Of a stretch of 64,000 nucleotides of DNA, positions 37,504-46,558 are shown one piece after another. Within the stretch, counting starts at the first letter, position 1. Every line of letters starts with the position of its first letter. A program made the position numbers and the translations under genes. The notes beneath the pieces are model-generated. The model saw only the letters and a program-made list of their open reading frames with translations, did not search any database and was not told the origin of the DNA. The DNA comes from Arthrobacter sp. ERGS1:01. Its GTDB lineage: Bacteria; Actinomycetota; Actinomycetes; Actinomycetales; Micrococcaceae. The DNA lies in assembly GCF_001281315.1 (NCBI RefSeq), contig NZ_CP012479.1, positions 372,001 through 436,000 of the forward strand, read 5' to 3'.

Positions 37504-39078
37504 ATGAGCGTGCCAAATCCCAGCTGGATCAACGACGCCACCCGCCGGCGCTCGCTGGAGCACGTGGCCGGGCACACCGTGGACGTGGCGGTGGTGGGTG
37601 GCGGCATCACGGGGGCCGGGGTGGCGCTGGATGCCGTGAGTCGGGGTTTGAGCGTGGTCCTGGTGGAGGGTGATGACTTCGGCTCGGGGACCAGCGGCTA
37701 CAGCTCCAAGCTCATCCACGGCGGCCTGCGGTACCTGGCCAAGATGGACTTCGCGGTGGCGTGGGAATCGGCTATGGAGCGGCGCTGGCTCATGGACAGG
37801 ATCGCCCCGCACCTGGTGCACCCGCTGGGATTCGTCATTCCGGATGCCCGCAGCGCCGCGCAGTGGGAGGCCGCGGCCGCGGGTGCCGGCGTCGTGATCT
37901 ATGACGTGCTGCGCCGGCTTTCCGGGCTGCGCGGGCGGGTGCTGCCCAGACCCCAACTGCTCTCCAGCCAGGCGGTGGCCGCCCTGGTGCCCGCCCTGGA
38001 CGCTGATGCCCTGCGGCGCGGCATCCTGTATTGGGACGGACAGGTGGTGGACGACGCCCGGCTGGTGTTGGGCGTGGTGCGCACTGCCGCCGGATTGGGG
38101 GCGCATGTGCTCCGCGATGTGAAGGCCACTTCATTGACGGACGCTATGGTCTCCGCTGTGGACACCCGGACGGGGGAGCCGGTGACGGTGGCGGCGCGTG
38201 TAGTGGTCAACGCGACCGGCGTGTGGGCGGCCGACTTTGAGCCGAAGCTGACGGTGACGCCCAGCAGGGGCACGCATCTGGTGGTCCGGGCGGAGCGGCT
38301 GGGCAACCCGCACGCCGCGCACACAGTGGCCGTGCCGGGACACTTTGGCCGGTACGTGTTTGTGCTGCCGCAGCCCTCCGGCGTCGTGTACATAGGGCTG
38401 ACGGATCAGGAGGACCACAGCGCCGACGGACACTACCCGCTGGTTCCCGCGCACGACGTCGACTTCCTCCTGGACATTGTCAACGCGACCCTGGCGGTTC
38501 CGCTGACGCGTGATGACGTGGTGGGATCATTCGCGGGGCTGAGGCCCCTCGTGGAGGCCGCGCACGACGACGGCCCCGGCGGTACCGCCGACATCTCCCG
38601 CAGGCACCTGGTCACGGATGTCCCGGGTGCTCCCATCACTGTTGTGGGCGGGAAGATGACCACCTACCGGCGGATGGCGCAGGACGCGGTTGATGCCGTG
38701 ACTGCGCGGCTTGGCGTCGAGGCCCGGTGCCGCACCAGGAAACTCCCGCTGGTGGGCGCCGCATCCGCGTCTGAGCTGGACGCCGTTGATGCGCCGGCCC
38801 GGTTGGTGGGGAAATACGGCACCGACGCCGCCGAGGTCCTGGCGTTGGGGCGGCTGGATCCGTTGCTGGCCGCGCCCCTCTTTGAGGGAACTGAAATTAC
38901 CGGCGCCGAATTGTTGTTCGCGGTGCGCGCCGAGGGAGCGTCGACTGTGGAGGACCTGCTGGAGCGGCGCACCCGGCTGGCGTTCGTCCCAGCCGACGCG
39001 GAGAGGGCCCGTGCCCGGGCCGGGGAAATCCTGGCGCTCGCGGGTGCGCCGTCGTTTTATGAGGGAGCAGCCGGATGA
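37504..39078 (+). CDS. glpD: aerobic glycerol-3-phosphate dehydrogenase
   Basis: A 524-residue FAD-dependent, membrane-associated enzyme that oxidises sn-glycerol 3-phosphate to DHAP and passes electrons to quinones. The FAD-binding motif VVGGGITGAGVALDA is N-terminal, SGTSGYSSKLIHGGLRYL follows, and GGKMTTYRRMAQDAVD closes the substrate domain before the C-terminal helical domain. ATG 37504 (MSVPNPSW) has AGGA upstream. It follows the TetR gene directly and lies opposite the SDR and flavoenzyme genes, suggesting that DHAP and G3P metabolism ties the cluster together. Confidence 0.94.
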   Translation: MSVPNPSWINDATRRRSLEHVAGHTVDVAVVGGGITGAGVALDAVSRGLSVVLVEGDDFGSGTSGYSSKLIHGGLRYLAKMDFAVAWESAMERRWLMDRIAPHLVHPLGFVIPDARSAAQWEAAAAGAGVVIYDVLRRLSGLRGRVLPRPQLLSSQAVAALVPALDADALRRGILYWDGQVVDDARLVLGVVRTAAGLGAHVLRDVKATSLTDAMVSAVDTRTGEPVTVAARVVVNATGVWAADFEPKLTVTPSRGTHLVVRAERLGNPHAAHTVAVPGHFGRYVFVLPQPSGVVYIGLTDQEDHSADGHYPLVPAHDVDFLLDIVNATLAVPLTRDDVVGSFAGLRPLVEAAHDDGPGGTADISRRHLVTDVPGAPITVVGGKMTTYRRMAQDAVDAVTARLGVEARCRTRKLPLVGAASASELDAVDAPARLVGKYGTDAAEVLALGRLDPLLAAPLFEGTEITGAELLFAVRAEGASTVEDLLERRTRLAFVPADAERARARAGEILALAGAPSFYEGAAG

Positions 39079-39084
39079 GTCGCC

Positions 39085-39417
39085 GCGCGGTTTAATTAAC
39101 TTCGGCACGGATATCTGCGCGCGGGCAATGGAGTTGAGTTCTTGGTTTGCAAGAAAGGCTTGTCGGGAGCCATTGGCGAGGATCCAAAAGCTGAGAGTCT
39201 CCCCTTGCTGGGGCGCTTCATTCCAAGGACCGGGTTCGGGATAGGAGATTTGAAACGTTTGGCTCGTCCCATTCCTATCGAAGGCCTGGAGGCTCAGCCG
39301 AGTTGTCCTTTTGGGGCGCAGACTGACAAGTTCAACTTCGGTGGTTAGTTGTCTCCAGGGTTCGTTCTCAACTAAGGCCCGGAGATTCCGGTACGTGGAT
39401 GTGACGACCCAAAGCAC
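39085..39417 (-). pseudogene. C-terminal part of a DUF3592-like protein cut off by an in-frame stop
   Basis: Directly after the TGA of the 39418-39906 gene the same frame resumes at GTG 39417 with a membrane-helix remainder (LWVVTSTYRNL) and a RALVENEPWRQL motif, followed by a beta domain (TTRLSLQAFDRNGTSQTFQI, WNEAPQQGETLSFWI). This looks like the second half of one DUF3592 protein. It loses protein-like character near residue 105, where the glpD 3' end is reached. A stop in another frame lies near 39098, hinting at an additional frame change. Confidence 0.6.
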
Positions 39418-39906
39418 TCAGCCCGCGAATGACGGAAACACTGCGAAAACAAAGAAGTAGAGAACATCAAGACTCCTCCGGTATCCATCGAGGCCAACGA
39501 TGACGACCCTGCTGGGGTCTGCTGGGCTAACACTGACGACGACTGCCGATCCTGGAATAGGGAGCTCCGTGCTGTCTGTCGCCGGATCGTAGGTGGCGGT
39601 GTGCAGCTGGCTGGCAAGGGTAAAGCTCACATTCAGATCGCAATGGGCGCCACGGGTGGAGTAAAAGTGCCGGCTGGTCACGGTTGCCGGTACTGTGACG
39701 TGTCCATGCCAATAGGGGTGGGTGCTTTGCACGATCGCGATTGCCGAAATGACTACTGCAAAGGCGAAAAAAGAAGTTGTTATGACCCTGAGCTGTCCTA
39801 GTCTTCGGCGGAGCGGCAGGTCTTTCCACACTGGTGGTTTGACGGTCGTGCGTCCATCGGATCGCAACCGCACAGACTTGGTGAGTTGAACGAATTCCGG
39901 CTTCAT
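39418..39906 (-). CDS. DUF3592-like membrane protein, N-terminal portion
   Basis: A protein of 162 residues: a basic cytoplasmic N-terminus (SDGRTTVKPP, LPLRRRLGQL), a transmembrane helix (TTSFFAFAVVISAIAI), an extracellular beta domain with the GAHCDLNVSFTL and GSAVVVSVSPADPSRV pattern of DUF3592, and a second helix beginning LYFFVFAVF that is cut by TGA. ATG 39906 is preceded by GAGGGG, 5 bases upstream. The frame continues coherently beyond the stop. The gene lies in a lower-GC patch. No function is known for DUF3592. Confidence 0.65.
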   Translation of the reverse strand: MKPEFVQLTKSVRLRSDGRTTVKPPVWKDLPLRRRLGQLRVITTSFFAFAVVISAIAIVQSTHPYWHGHVTVPATVTSRHFYSTRGAHCDLNVSFTLASQLHTATYDPATDSTELPIPGSAVVVSVSPADPSRVVIVGLDGYRRSLDVLYFFVFAVFPSFAG

Positions 39907-40043
39907 TGTCCCCTCATCGCAGTCGTGCAGTTGTGCAATTTTTCGGCCAGCCAATCTCCCAAAATCGCCGATATTTCCGTCAATTGCGGGCCAACTGTCG
40001 CAGCGTTCCCATCCACGCCTCATGTCCGTTGTGAAATTCGCCG

Positions 40044-40454
40044 TCACATGTAGCGATGGATTGTAAGGATGTAGGCAAGCAGGAAGAAGTACCCCGTCGA
40101 ATAGACAAGTGTGTAGGGCCATCGCGTTTTCCTCAGCTCGTCATTTGGCACACTCCGGCGCCCTGCAGGGGTGGAGAATGCCGTTCTCAGATCTTGCGCC
40201 ATTACCCGATAGAGGAACAATGGAGATAGGAACAGCACTGCCGCAGTGGACCCAAAGGCCGGCACTCCAACGAATCCGTTGATGACTGGCACCGCCGCTG
40301 CCCAGAGACCCAATGCGGCATTTGTGAAGACGTTGATGAGTCCAAAAACCCGGTCCATCCTTGAGCCCCGCTTGAGGGGGTGGCGGAACCTGCCCCAGTG
40401 CGCTGCCGAAAGCCCCACCAACCCGGCGAAAACATAAGATGTCCAGCTGGTCAT
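40044..40454 (-). CDS. hypothetical membrane protein
   Basis: A 136-residue protein with about four transmembrane segments: N-terminal SYVFAGLVGLSA, then FTNAALGLWAAAVPVINGFVG, AAVLFLSPLFLYRVM, and a C-terminal YTLVYSTGYFFLLAYILTI. Loops are basic (RFRHPLKRGSRMDR), with the positive charge on the presumed cytoplasmic side. ATG 40454 is preceded by a GAGGGA-like site about 9 bases away; an upstream extension to 40616 lacks protein-like content. I do not recognise a family. GC content is below that of the flanking conserved genes. Confidence 0.65.
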   Translation of the reverse strand: MTSWTSYVFAGLVGLSAAHWGRFRHPLKRGSRMDRVFGLINVFTNAALGLWAAAVPVINGFVGVPAFGSTAAVLFLSPLFLYRVMAQDLRTAFSTPAGRRSVPNDELRKTRWPYTLVYSTGYFFLLAYILTIHRYM

Positions 40455-40673
40455 TTGGCGGATTCCCTCGAGAAGTTTAGGCACCTTGTCGTATCTGGAG
40501 CGATCCAGGCAGCCACGATTGTCGAAAGGCCTCACCATGGCCGAATGCAATGGCAGCGTTATAGGTACCTTGCCCGAGCCTAGTACTTTGGCATGCGCGG
40601 GTGGAGTGCACGCCAAGCAGCTCCAGTTCCGACGTTTAGTGCCTAATTACCAGGGGCCGCTCCGCTCAAGTAG

Positions 40674-40691
40674 CGGTCGGGCGTCCCCGAC
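40674..40691 (-). terminator. small stem-loop after the DUF4190 gene
   Basis: GGTCGGG and CCCCGACC pair over 7 bases around a short loop, directly after the minus-strand stop codon. No T-tract follows, so its role as a terminator is tentative. Confidence 0.35.
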
Positions 40692-41000
40692 CTAGGAATG
40701 GAGCAGGAACCGGGCCACGATGTAGAAGGCAAAATCGACGACTCCAAGGATCATGCCTGCAATGGCGAGCCCGCGCCCGCGCAACCCTTTGTCCCTGGCG
40801 TTCCGGAAACCTATCCCGGAGAGGGCAGTAGCGAGCGGACCGGCCATGGCGAAGACAATCAGCCCGACTATTCCGACGATAAATCCTGCAATGGCGGCCT
40901 TGCTGAATGGCGCGCGGTTCTGCAGGCGGGGGAGTTGTAGTGGAGCGTTCACGTACTCGGACGGCCAGCCATTTTCAGGTCGTTGGGGGACGTTTGTCAT
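40692..41000 (-). CDS. DUF4190 domain small membrane protein
   Basis: A 102-residue protein with a polar N-terminus (about 30 residues, with prolines) and two transmembrane helices separated by a short loop. The segments SKAAIAGFIVGIVGLIVF and GRGLAIAGMILGVVDFAFYI are the glycine-rich GLAIAGMILG pattern of DUF4190. The function is unknown. It is the third small membrane protein in a row on this strand within a lower-GC stretch. Confidence 0.78.
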   Translation of the reverse strand: MTNVPQRPENGWPSEYVNAPLQLPRLQNRAPFSKAAIAGFIVGIVGLIVFAMAGPLATALSGIGFRNARDKGLRGRGLAIAGMILGVVDFAFYIVARFLLHS

Positions 41001-41459
41001 TTCTTCTGCTCATTTCCGTCAAGGATGTGCCGTGAGCCTACTTCATTTATATTATTCAGGTCCATAGACCGCGAATCATCTTTCGAGGTGAACTTCGAGG
41101 TTCTGTAATATCGACCGTTTTTATCACCGTGTTTCCAGCCCGGTTTGAATGCGCAATGTCCTGGGTTCTCCTAACAACACGTTTTTTTGGGACGTTGCCC
41201 GCCGACACCTTCGCATCCTTGGTGCAGCCTTGGTGGTGACCGTATGAATCCGGTGAATTTGCTGATCGCACAAGATGGCGTGAGAGCTCGGTGAATGAAA
41301 TGTTTGGGGACACCCAATGCCGCAGTGGTTACCCAATCGCAACCGGCCCACGGCGTCACTTGGCCCGGAATCACGGGGCAGTACCGTAAAATTGAGGCTT
41401 AGCCGCGTGCTGCGCACCGGCCTCCACCGTGGAATAAGTCCACCGAATTGGGAGTATGG
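41001..41459. other. non-coding, lower-GC intergenic region
   Basis: No convincing gene was found in these 459 bases; small open frames lack any sensible protein character. A TAAAAT (41387-41392), preceded by CCG, could be the -10 of a promoter for the L,D-transpeptidase gene. Confidence 0.5.
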
Positions 41460-42716
41460 ATGCCTGAGTTGGATTCAACCAAGAAGCCTCGCCGGGGCTG
41501 GAAGATTGCCGTCATTTCCGTCGTTGCGGCAGTCATTGCCGTTGGCGGCGTTGGTGCGGCGACTGCCACCACCTGGAAGCCGGCCGCGGATGCGCTCGTC
41601 GGCTCCTCCTTGGCCACGCCGACGGCGGCTCCCACCACCGAGGCTCCCGCGCTGCCCGTTTCGATGACCCTGGCACCGAAGACCGGGGCCACTTTGGTGA
41701 ACCCCGCGGACCAGGTGGTGGCCGAAGTCAAGAACGGCACCATCTTCAACGCAGTGCTCAAGGAAACCGCAACGGGCGAGAGCACTGACGGTGAACTCTT
41801 CGTCAGCGGCAGCAAATGGATCGCTTCCAAGCCGCTGAAATTCAACACGGACTATACGCTGGACGTCACCGCTGTCGATGACAACGGCAAGCAAAGCAAC
41901 CAGGTCAGCACCTTCACCACGGTGTCGGAAGCCAACGAAGCCGACATGTGGATGTACCCGGCCAACGACTCCACCGTGGGTGTGGCCCAGCCTCTGGAAT
42001 TCCACTTCAGTGAGCCGGTGACCAACAAGACCGCCGTCGAAAAGGCCATCAAGATCAGCTCCGCCACCGGCCAGAAGGGTGCCTTCCACTGGTACTCGGA
42101 CACCATGGTCCGTTACCGCGCCGCAGAGCACTGGCCGGCCAACACCAAGCTCAAGGTAGACATCAACCTGTTTGGCGTCGACTATGGCAACGGCCAGATC
42201 GGCAATTTCAACAAGACCAACACCATCAACATTGGTGACAAGGTGGTCATGGAGGCCGACGCGACCGCCCACATCGTCCACATTTACGTGAACGACAAAC
42301 TCACCAAGACGTTCCTTGCCTCCATGGGTGACGAGCGCTTCCCCTCCGCTGCCGGTTACCTGGTGCTCACGGCCGACAAGCAGCGCTTCGCAACCTTCGA
42401 CGCCTCCACCATTGGCTTGAAGCCCGGGGATCCTGCCTACTACGGCAAGCTCGACGTCGAATACGCCACGCGCCTGGCCAACAGCGGCATCTTCATCCAC
42501 CTGGCAGCCCCCGTCGCGATCCCGTACCTGGGCAAGGTCAACCTCTCCCACGGCTGCATCGGCCTGGACCGAGAGGGCGCCTCCTGGGTGTTCAACAACA
42601 TGAAGCCCGGCGACCTCGTCCACACAGTTGGCACGCCGGACCCAACCAACACGATTGCCCCCACCGACGGATTTGGCGACTGGAACATCCCGTTCGCCGA
42701 GTACGCGCACCGGTAG
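41460..42716 (+). CDS. L,D-transpeptidase with Ig-like domains (LdtMt-like)
   Basis: A 418-residue membrane-anchored enzyme that forms 3-3 cross-links in peptidoglycan. The N-terminal helix (KIAVISVVAAVIAVGGVGAA) is followed by a Thr/Pro linker, Ig-like beta domains (about 60-250) and a C-terminal YkuD catalytic domain. The catalytic cysteine sits in SHGCIGLDREG, with FIHLAA contributing the histidine. The residue after the Cys-Ile pair is Gly rather than Arg or Asn. The ATG has GGGAG about 5 bases upstream. Only 43 bases separate it from the prepilin peptidase gene, which may share its transcript. Confidence 0.92.
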   Translation: MPELDSTKKPRRGWKIAVISVVAAVIAVGGVGAATATTWKPAADALVGSSLATPTAAPTTEAPALPVSMTLAPKTGATLVNPADQVVAEVKNGTIFNAVLKETATGESTDGELFVSGSKWIASKPLKFNTDYTLDVTAVDDNGKQSNQVSTFTTVSEANEADMWMYPANDSTVGVAQPLEFHFSEPVTNKTAVEKAIKISSATGQKGAFHWYSDTMVRYRAAEHWPANTKLKVDINLFGVDYGNGQIGNFNKTNTINIGDKVVMEADATAHIVHIYVNDKLTKTFLASMGDERFPSAAGYLVLTADKQRFATFDASTIGLKPGDPAYYGKLDVEYATRLANSGIFIHLAAPVAIPYLGKVNLSHGCIGLDREGASWVFNNMKPGDLVHTVGTPDPTNTIAPTDGFGDWNIPFAEYAHR

Positions 42717-42759
42717 GTAACCGAGCGGTTTGAGGCCGTGGATGCCGTAGCATCGGGCT

Positions 42760-43263
42760 ATGATCACGCATCTTGCCGGCCTGTGGGTTGACGCTCCGCT
42801 GGCCTTTTGGCTCGCACTCCTTGCCGGGCTGTACTTCGTGGTGATGGCGGTTTGGCTGGCCGTCATCGACATCAAGCACCAGCTGCTGCCAAACCGGATT
42901 GTGTTCCCATCGGCGGCGATTGCCGGCGTGCTTCTGATCCTGGCCGCGCTGGTGGCGGGCGACATCGGCGCAGCCGTTCGCACTGTACTTGGGGGAGCGG
43001 TGCTTTGGGCCATTTACGTGGTGCTGCGGCTCGTTTACCCGGCCGGCATGGGTTATGGGGACGTAAAGCTCGCCTTTGTGCTGGGCCTGTACCTGGGCTA
43101 CATCAGTTGGTCGGCGCTCCTTTGGGGCACATTCCTTGCATTTCTGCTTGGCGCAATGTGGGGGATCGTCCTATTGATTTCACGCAAAGGCACCGGCAAG
43201 ACACAAATCCCGTTTGGGCCTTTTATGCTTGCCGGTGCGTTTATTTTGTTGGCAATTAATTAG
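42760..43263 (+). CDS. prepilin peptidase of the Tad locus (TadV/CpaA type)
   Basis: A 167-residue A24 aspartic protease with about six membrane helices. The catalytic aspartates are D37 in VIDIKHQLLP and D101 in GMGYGDVKLA. It ends 23 bases before the convergent tadC stop codon, so it belongs functionally to the Tad operon although it is on the opposite strand. It should cleave the flp pilin and the TadE-type pseudopilins encoded across from it. It is a paralogue of the orphan peptidase near 8 kb, with catalytic residues at identical positions. Confidence 0.92.
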   Translation: MITHLAGLWVDAPLAFWLALLAGLYFVVMAVWLAVIDIKHQLLPNRIVFPSAAIAGVLLILAALVAGDIGAAVRTVLGGAVLWAIYVVLRLVYPAGMGYGDVKLAFVLGLYLGYISWSALLWGTFLAFLLGAMWGIVLLISRKGTGKTQIPFGPFMLAGAFILLAIN

Positions 43264-43286
43264 AAACCAACAAAAGCAAATCAGGT

Positions 43287-44195
43287 CTAACGGCTCATCA
43301 CACCGCCAGGTGAGAAGATGGCAATAATGTTGATGACTGCTGGTCCCATGATGACGATGAAAAGCGTCGGGAAAATGAAGAACAGCAGGGGGAACAATAC
43401 GAGGACAGGCAATTTCATGGCCTTTTCTTCGGCCCTTTGACGCCGCCCAACCCGCAACTGCTTGGCCTGCGTTCGTAGCACCTTGGCGATGCTGATCCCG
43501 TAAATGTCTGCTTGGACCACGGCACGTACAAAACTCTTAAGCTCAGGAACAGTTGTTCGGTCGGCAAGCGCCTGATAAGACTCACGGCGTGGACGGCCCA
43601 TCTGCATATCCTGAAGGGTGCGTGTCAGTTCCTCTGCCATCGGTCCCTTGCCGTTCAATGCCGCCCTGGCCATGGCGCTTTCGAATCCCAAACCAGCCTC
43701 GACAGCGATCAGCATTTGGTCCAGAGTGTCAGGCAGCTCAAGTTGAATGGACTGTTGCCGTTCCTGACCCTTGCTGTAAATCAGCAAGTCTGGAATGAAG
43801 TAGCAGAGCGCGGTGAGGAATATCGCCAAGAAGACCATAGAGGCTCCCGGCCTAATGGCAATGAACAGTAACCCGACAGCCGCTGCCGCCATCGCTAGCA
43901 ACGGCTTGGCCATGAGAAGGCGTGGAAGCGGAATGCTTGCCGGTCTACCAGCCCGGGCCAGGAGTTTGTCCAGCTTGGCAACGTAGGCAGCCGGAGTGAT
44001 CCGGTGTGCAATTGCCAGCCAGCTACGGTCGCTGAAGGCGGGAGCTGACTGCCCTGGAGCGTTTGTCCGCCCAAGGTTGTTTCGGATAATAAGTAGCGAC
44101 TTGGAGTCGACACTTACAAATGACCAGACGAGATAACCAATCGGCAAAACGATGATCGCTATGAAGATCAGGGGAAGCACAGACATCTTGACCAT
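43287..44195 (-). CDS. tadC: Tad pilus inner-membrane platform protein TadC (type II secretion F domain)
   Basis: A 302-residue membrane protein with a T2SSF domain. It has N-terminal helices (LPLIFIAIIVLPIGYLVW), a soluble middle domain with LELPDTLDQMLIAVEAGLGFESAMARA, and C-terminal helices ending in GPAVINIIAIFSPGG. With TadB it forms the inner-membrane platform of the Tad machine for pilus assembly. It is the last gene of the minus-strand operon and starts 6 bases after tadB. No terminator is visible between it and the convergent peptidase gene. Confidence 0.9.
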   Translation of the reverse strand: MVKMSVLPLIFIAIIVLPIGYLVWSFVSVDSKSLLIIRNNLGRTNAPGQSAPAFSDRSWLAIAHRITPAAYVAKLDKLLARAGRPASIPLPRLLMAKPLLAMAAAAVGLLFIAIRPGASMVFLAIFLTALCYFIPDLLIYSKGQERQQSIQLELPDTLDQMLIAVEAGLGFESAMARAALNGKGPMAEELTRTLQDMQMGRPRRESYQALADRTTVPELKSFVRAVVQADIYGISIAKVLRTQAKQLRVGRRQRAEEKAMKLPVLVLFPLLFFIFPTLFIVIMGPAVINIIAIFSPGGVMSR

Positions 44196-44201
44196 TTCCT
44201 C

Positions 44202-45134
44202 TCAGAACTTGATCTGGACAATTTTGCGCAACCACAGGCTGCCGATAATCATCATCACGACTCCCATACCGAGCATCACCCAGCCGACCAAGTGGCTTGT
44301 CAGGGCACTCAAATATTGCGGGTTGACCAACATCAGCATTAGGACCATGCCGAAAGGGAGGGCTACCAGGATGATGGCGGAAAGTCGCCCCTCAGCACTC
44401 AGCGACTTCACCTGGGCTTTGATTTCCCCACGTTCACGAATTGTCTCGCCGACGTGATCGAGCACCTCAGCGAGGTCCCCGCCTACCTCACGATTGATCT
44501 GCACAGCCTGGGTGATCCAGGAGAAGTCGTCGCTCTTCATGCGGATGGCCGTGTCGGCAAGGGCTGCTTCCAAATCGCGGCCGATCCTGACCTCGTTGAC
44601 CACTCGGGCGAATTCCTCAGACGATGGCACAGCGGCTTCCTTTGCCGCGGCGTCAATGGCGGCCAGTACACTGTGGCCGGCACGCAATCCGCCTGTGAGC
44701 AGTAAGAGATTGTCGCTAAGTTGCTTATCAAACTTGGCCCGTCTGCGGTCCGCAAGCAAAGCCAATGCCAGCCAACCGAGCACAGGAGTCACTATCGCGA
44801 GGATAACGGCGAGCCCGACCCCAGCCAGGACAAGACCGAGAAGTGCCATTACGCCGGTGGCTGCGATCATAATTATGAGGAAGTTTGACGGCGGAATCCG
44901 CAGGCCCGCTTCTTCGAGCCGCTTAGGGCTGTACGGACCGCCGCCAATTGATTTGTCCAGGGCCGCTACCGTGGAATCCGTGATGGAAGACAGAGCGGAC
45001 TTGTTCGAATCCCCGAATGGACGTCGCCGTTCCTGCGGAATGGCTGAGCGCCACGGCCTGACAACAACAAATAGCAGGACCCAAATTGCCGCACCACAGA
45101 GTACAAAGCCGATTATCGGCACAATGACCGGCAT
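44202..45134 (-). CDS. tadB: Tad pilus inner-membrane platform protein TadB (type II secretion F domain)
   Basis: A 310-residue membrane protein of the T2SSF family: N-terminal helices (VIVPIIGFVLCGAAIWVLLFVV), an LPDNLLLLTGGLRAGHS-like segment reading SDNLLLLTGGLRAGHSVLAA, the WITQAVQINREVGGDLAEVLDHV region, and C-terminal helices (MLGMGVVMMIIGSLWL). It follows tadA with a gap of two bases. It should pair with TadC to couple the ATPase to pilus assembly. Confidence 0.9.
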   Translation of the reverse strand: MPVIVPIIGFVLCGAAIWVLLFVVVRPWRSAIPQERRRPFGDSNKSALSSITDSTVAALDKSIGGGPYSPKRLEEAGLRIPPSNFLIIMIAATGVMALLGLVLAGVGLAVILAIVTPVLGWLALALLADRRRAKFDKQLSDNLLLLTGGLRAGHSVLAAIDAAAKEAAVPSSEEFARVVNEVRIGRDLEAALADTAIRMKSDDFSWITQAVQINREVGGDLAEVLDHVGETIRERGEIKAQVKSLSAEGRLSAIILVALPFGMVLMLMLVNPQYLSALTSHLVGWVMLGMGVVMMIIGSLWLRKIVQIKF

Positions 45135-45136
45135 GG

Positions 45137-46558
45137 CTACCTCCTCCCCGTAGGTTGGGTTCGAGTTCCAAATATGTTTGCGGGTACTTGGATTCCAACT
45201 TCGGCGAAGTGGTCCACAAATCGGGGCCGCACGCCGGTCGGAATTGGCTTGCCCAGGAACCTGCCTGTCGCATCCACCCCGGCAGAATAGTCAAAGACGA
45301 AAGCGTCCTGGAGGGTGACAATGTCCCCTTCCATCCCTTGAACCTCGGTGATGTGTGTAACGCGCCTAGTTCCGTCACGGAGCCGGGTGAGGTGGACAAT
45401 TAGATTGACTGCTGAAGCGATCTGTTCACGTACTGCACGCAAGGGAAGATCCATGCCGGCCATCAGCACCAAGGTTTCCAATCGCGAAATGGCATCGCGC
45501 GGTGAATTTGCGTGGACGGTGGAAAGTGAACCGTCGTGGCCGGTATTCATGGCCTGAAGCATGTCCAATGCTTCACCCCCACGGACCTCTCCGACCACAA
45601 TCCGATCAGGTCTCATACGCAATGAGTTTCGTAGAAGGTCGCGGATGGAGACTTCGCCGCGACCCTCGATATTGGACGGACGACTTTCCAACCTCACAAC
45701 ATGTCGTTGCTGAAGCTGAAGCTCCACGGCATCCTCAATCGTGACGATCCGGTCCTCGGCCGGCAAAAAACTCGAGAGCACGTTTAGCAGGGTGGTCTTG
45801 CCGGTACCCGTACCTCCCGTCACCAGGATGTTCAACCGGGCACGCACACAAGCATCGAGTAGCACGGCCATATCTGGAGTTAGTGTTCCGAAATCAGCCA
45901 GATTCTGGACCGTCAAGGGCACCCGGCTGAACTTGCGGATAGTGAGTGAAGGACCGCTAACGGCCAGTGGCGGAATGATCGCGTTAACGCGAGAACCATC
46001 CTCGAGCCGGGCATCAACCATGGGTGACGACTCATCAATTCGGCGCCCGACCTTGGAAACAATTCGTTCGATCACTCGACGGAGGTGGGTCTCGGTGGCA
46101 AATCGTGAGTCAGTTAGCGAAAGCTGCCCGCCGCGTTCAATGTAGATCTGGTCAGGCCTATTGACCATGATTTCAGTAACCGTGTCGTCGTCCAGGAAAC
46201 GCTGAAGTGGTCCGTAGCCAAGTACATCATCACCGATTTCCCGAATCAAGCGGCGGCGTTCTTCGGGAGTCAGCGGGACCTGCTCTTCATCAATGACCTG
46301 ACTGAGCTCTTCCCGTGCGGAATTGCGAAGATCTTCTTCCGAAAGGTTGGGGTCGGTCAGCCGAGCGCCCATTCGTTCGAACAATGCCTCGCCTGCACGT
46401 TGCTTAAGGCCAGCGAGCGCAGTGCCGGCACTTCCGGCAGCCGGGGAGTCCGAGGATCCGAGGACCTGACTTCCTGGAATTCCCAAGATCGAAGGCCTGG
46501 GAGTCTCGTGGTTCGGGGACAGCCCCCTCGCCACGTTGAGCCGATCAGAGAGGTTCAC
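45137..46558 (-). CDS. tadA: Tad secretion ATPase TadA/CpaF
   Basis: A 473-residue type II/IV secretion ATPase that powers Flp pilus assembly from the cytoplasmic face. Walker A is [12 protein letters not shown], the Asp box is at [12 protein letters not shown], Walker B includes [18 protein letters not shown], and the His box is [15 protein letters not shown]. The N-terminal domain has the [15 protein letters not shown] segment typical of CpaF. The start overlaps the upstream cpaE stop by four bases. Base composition is clearly less GC-rich than most genes here. Confidence 0.95.
   Translation of the reverse strand: MNLSDRLNVARGLSPNHETPRPSILGIPGSQVLGSSDSPAAGSAGTALAGLKQRAGEALFERMGARLTDPNLSEEDLRNSAREELSQVIDEEQVPLTPEERRRLIREIGDDVLGYGPLQRFLDDDTVTEIMVNRPDQIYIERGGQLSLTDSRFATETHLRRVIERIVSKVGRRIDESSPMVDARLEDGSRVNAIIPPLAVSGPSLTIRKFSRVPLTVQNLADFGTLTPDMAVLLDACVRARLNILVTGGTGTGKTTLLNVLSSFLPAEDRIVTIEDAVELQLQQRHVVRLESRPSNIEGRGEVSIRDLLRNSLRMRPDRIVVGEVRGGEALDMLQAMNTGHDGSLSTVHANSPRDAISRLETLVLMAGMDLPLRAVREQIASAVNLIVHLTRLRDGTRRVTHITEVQGMEGDIVTLQDAFVFDYSAGVDATGRFLGKPIPTGVRPRFVDHFAEVGIQVPANIFGTRTQPTGRR

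Noticed and set aside
38527..39080. Distal part of the open frame that begins at 39417
   Set aside because: From about 39080 on it is antisense to glpD and no longer resembles a protein.
41056..41313. 85-codon minus-strand open frame in the gap before the L,D-transpeptidase
   Set aside because: No ribosome-binding site, no hydrophobic or domain pattern, and composition looks random.
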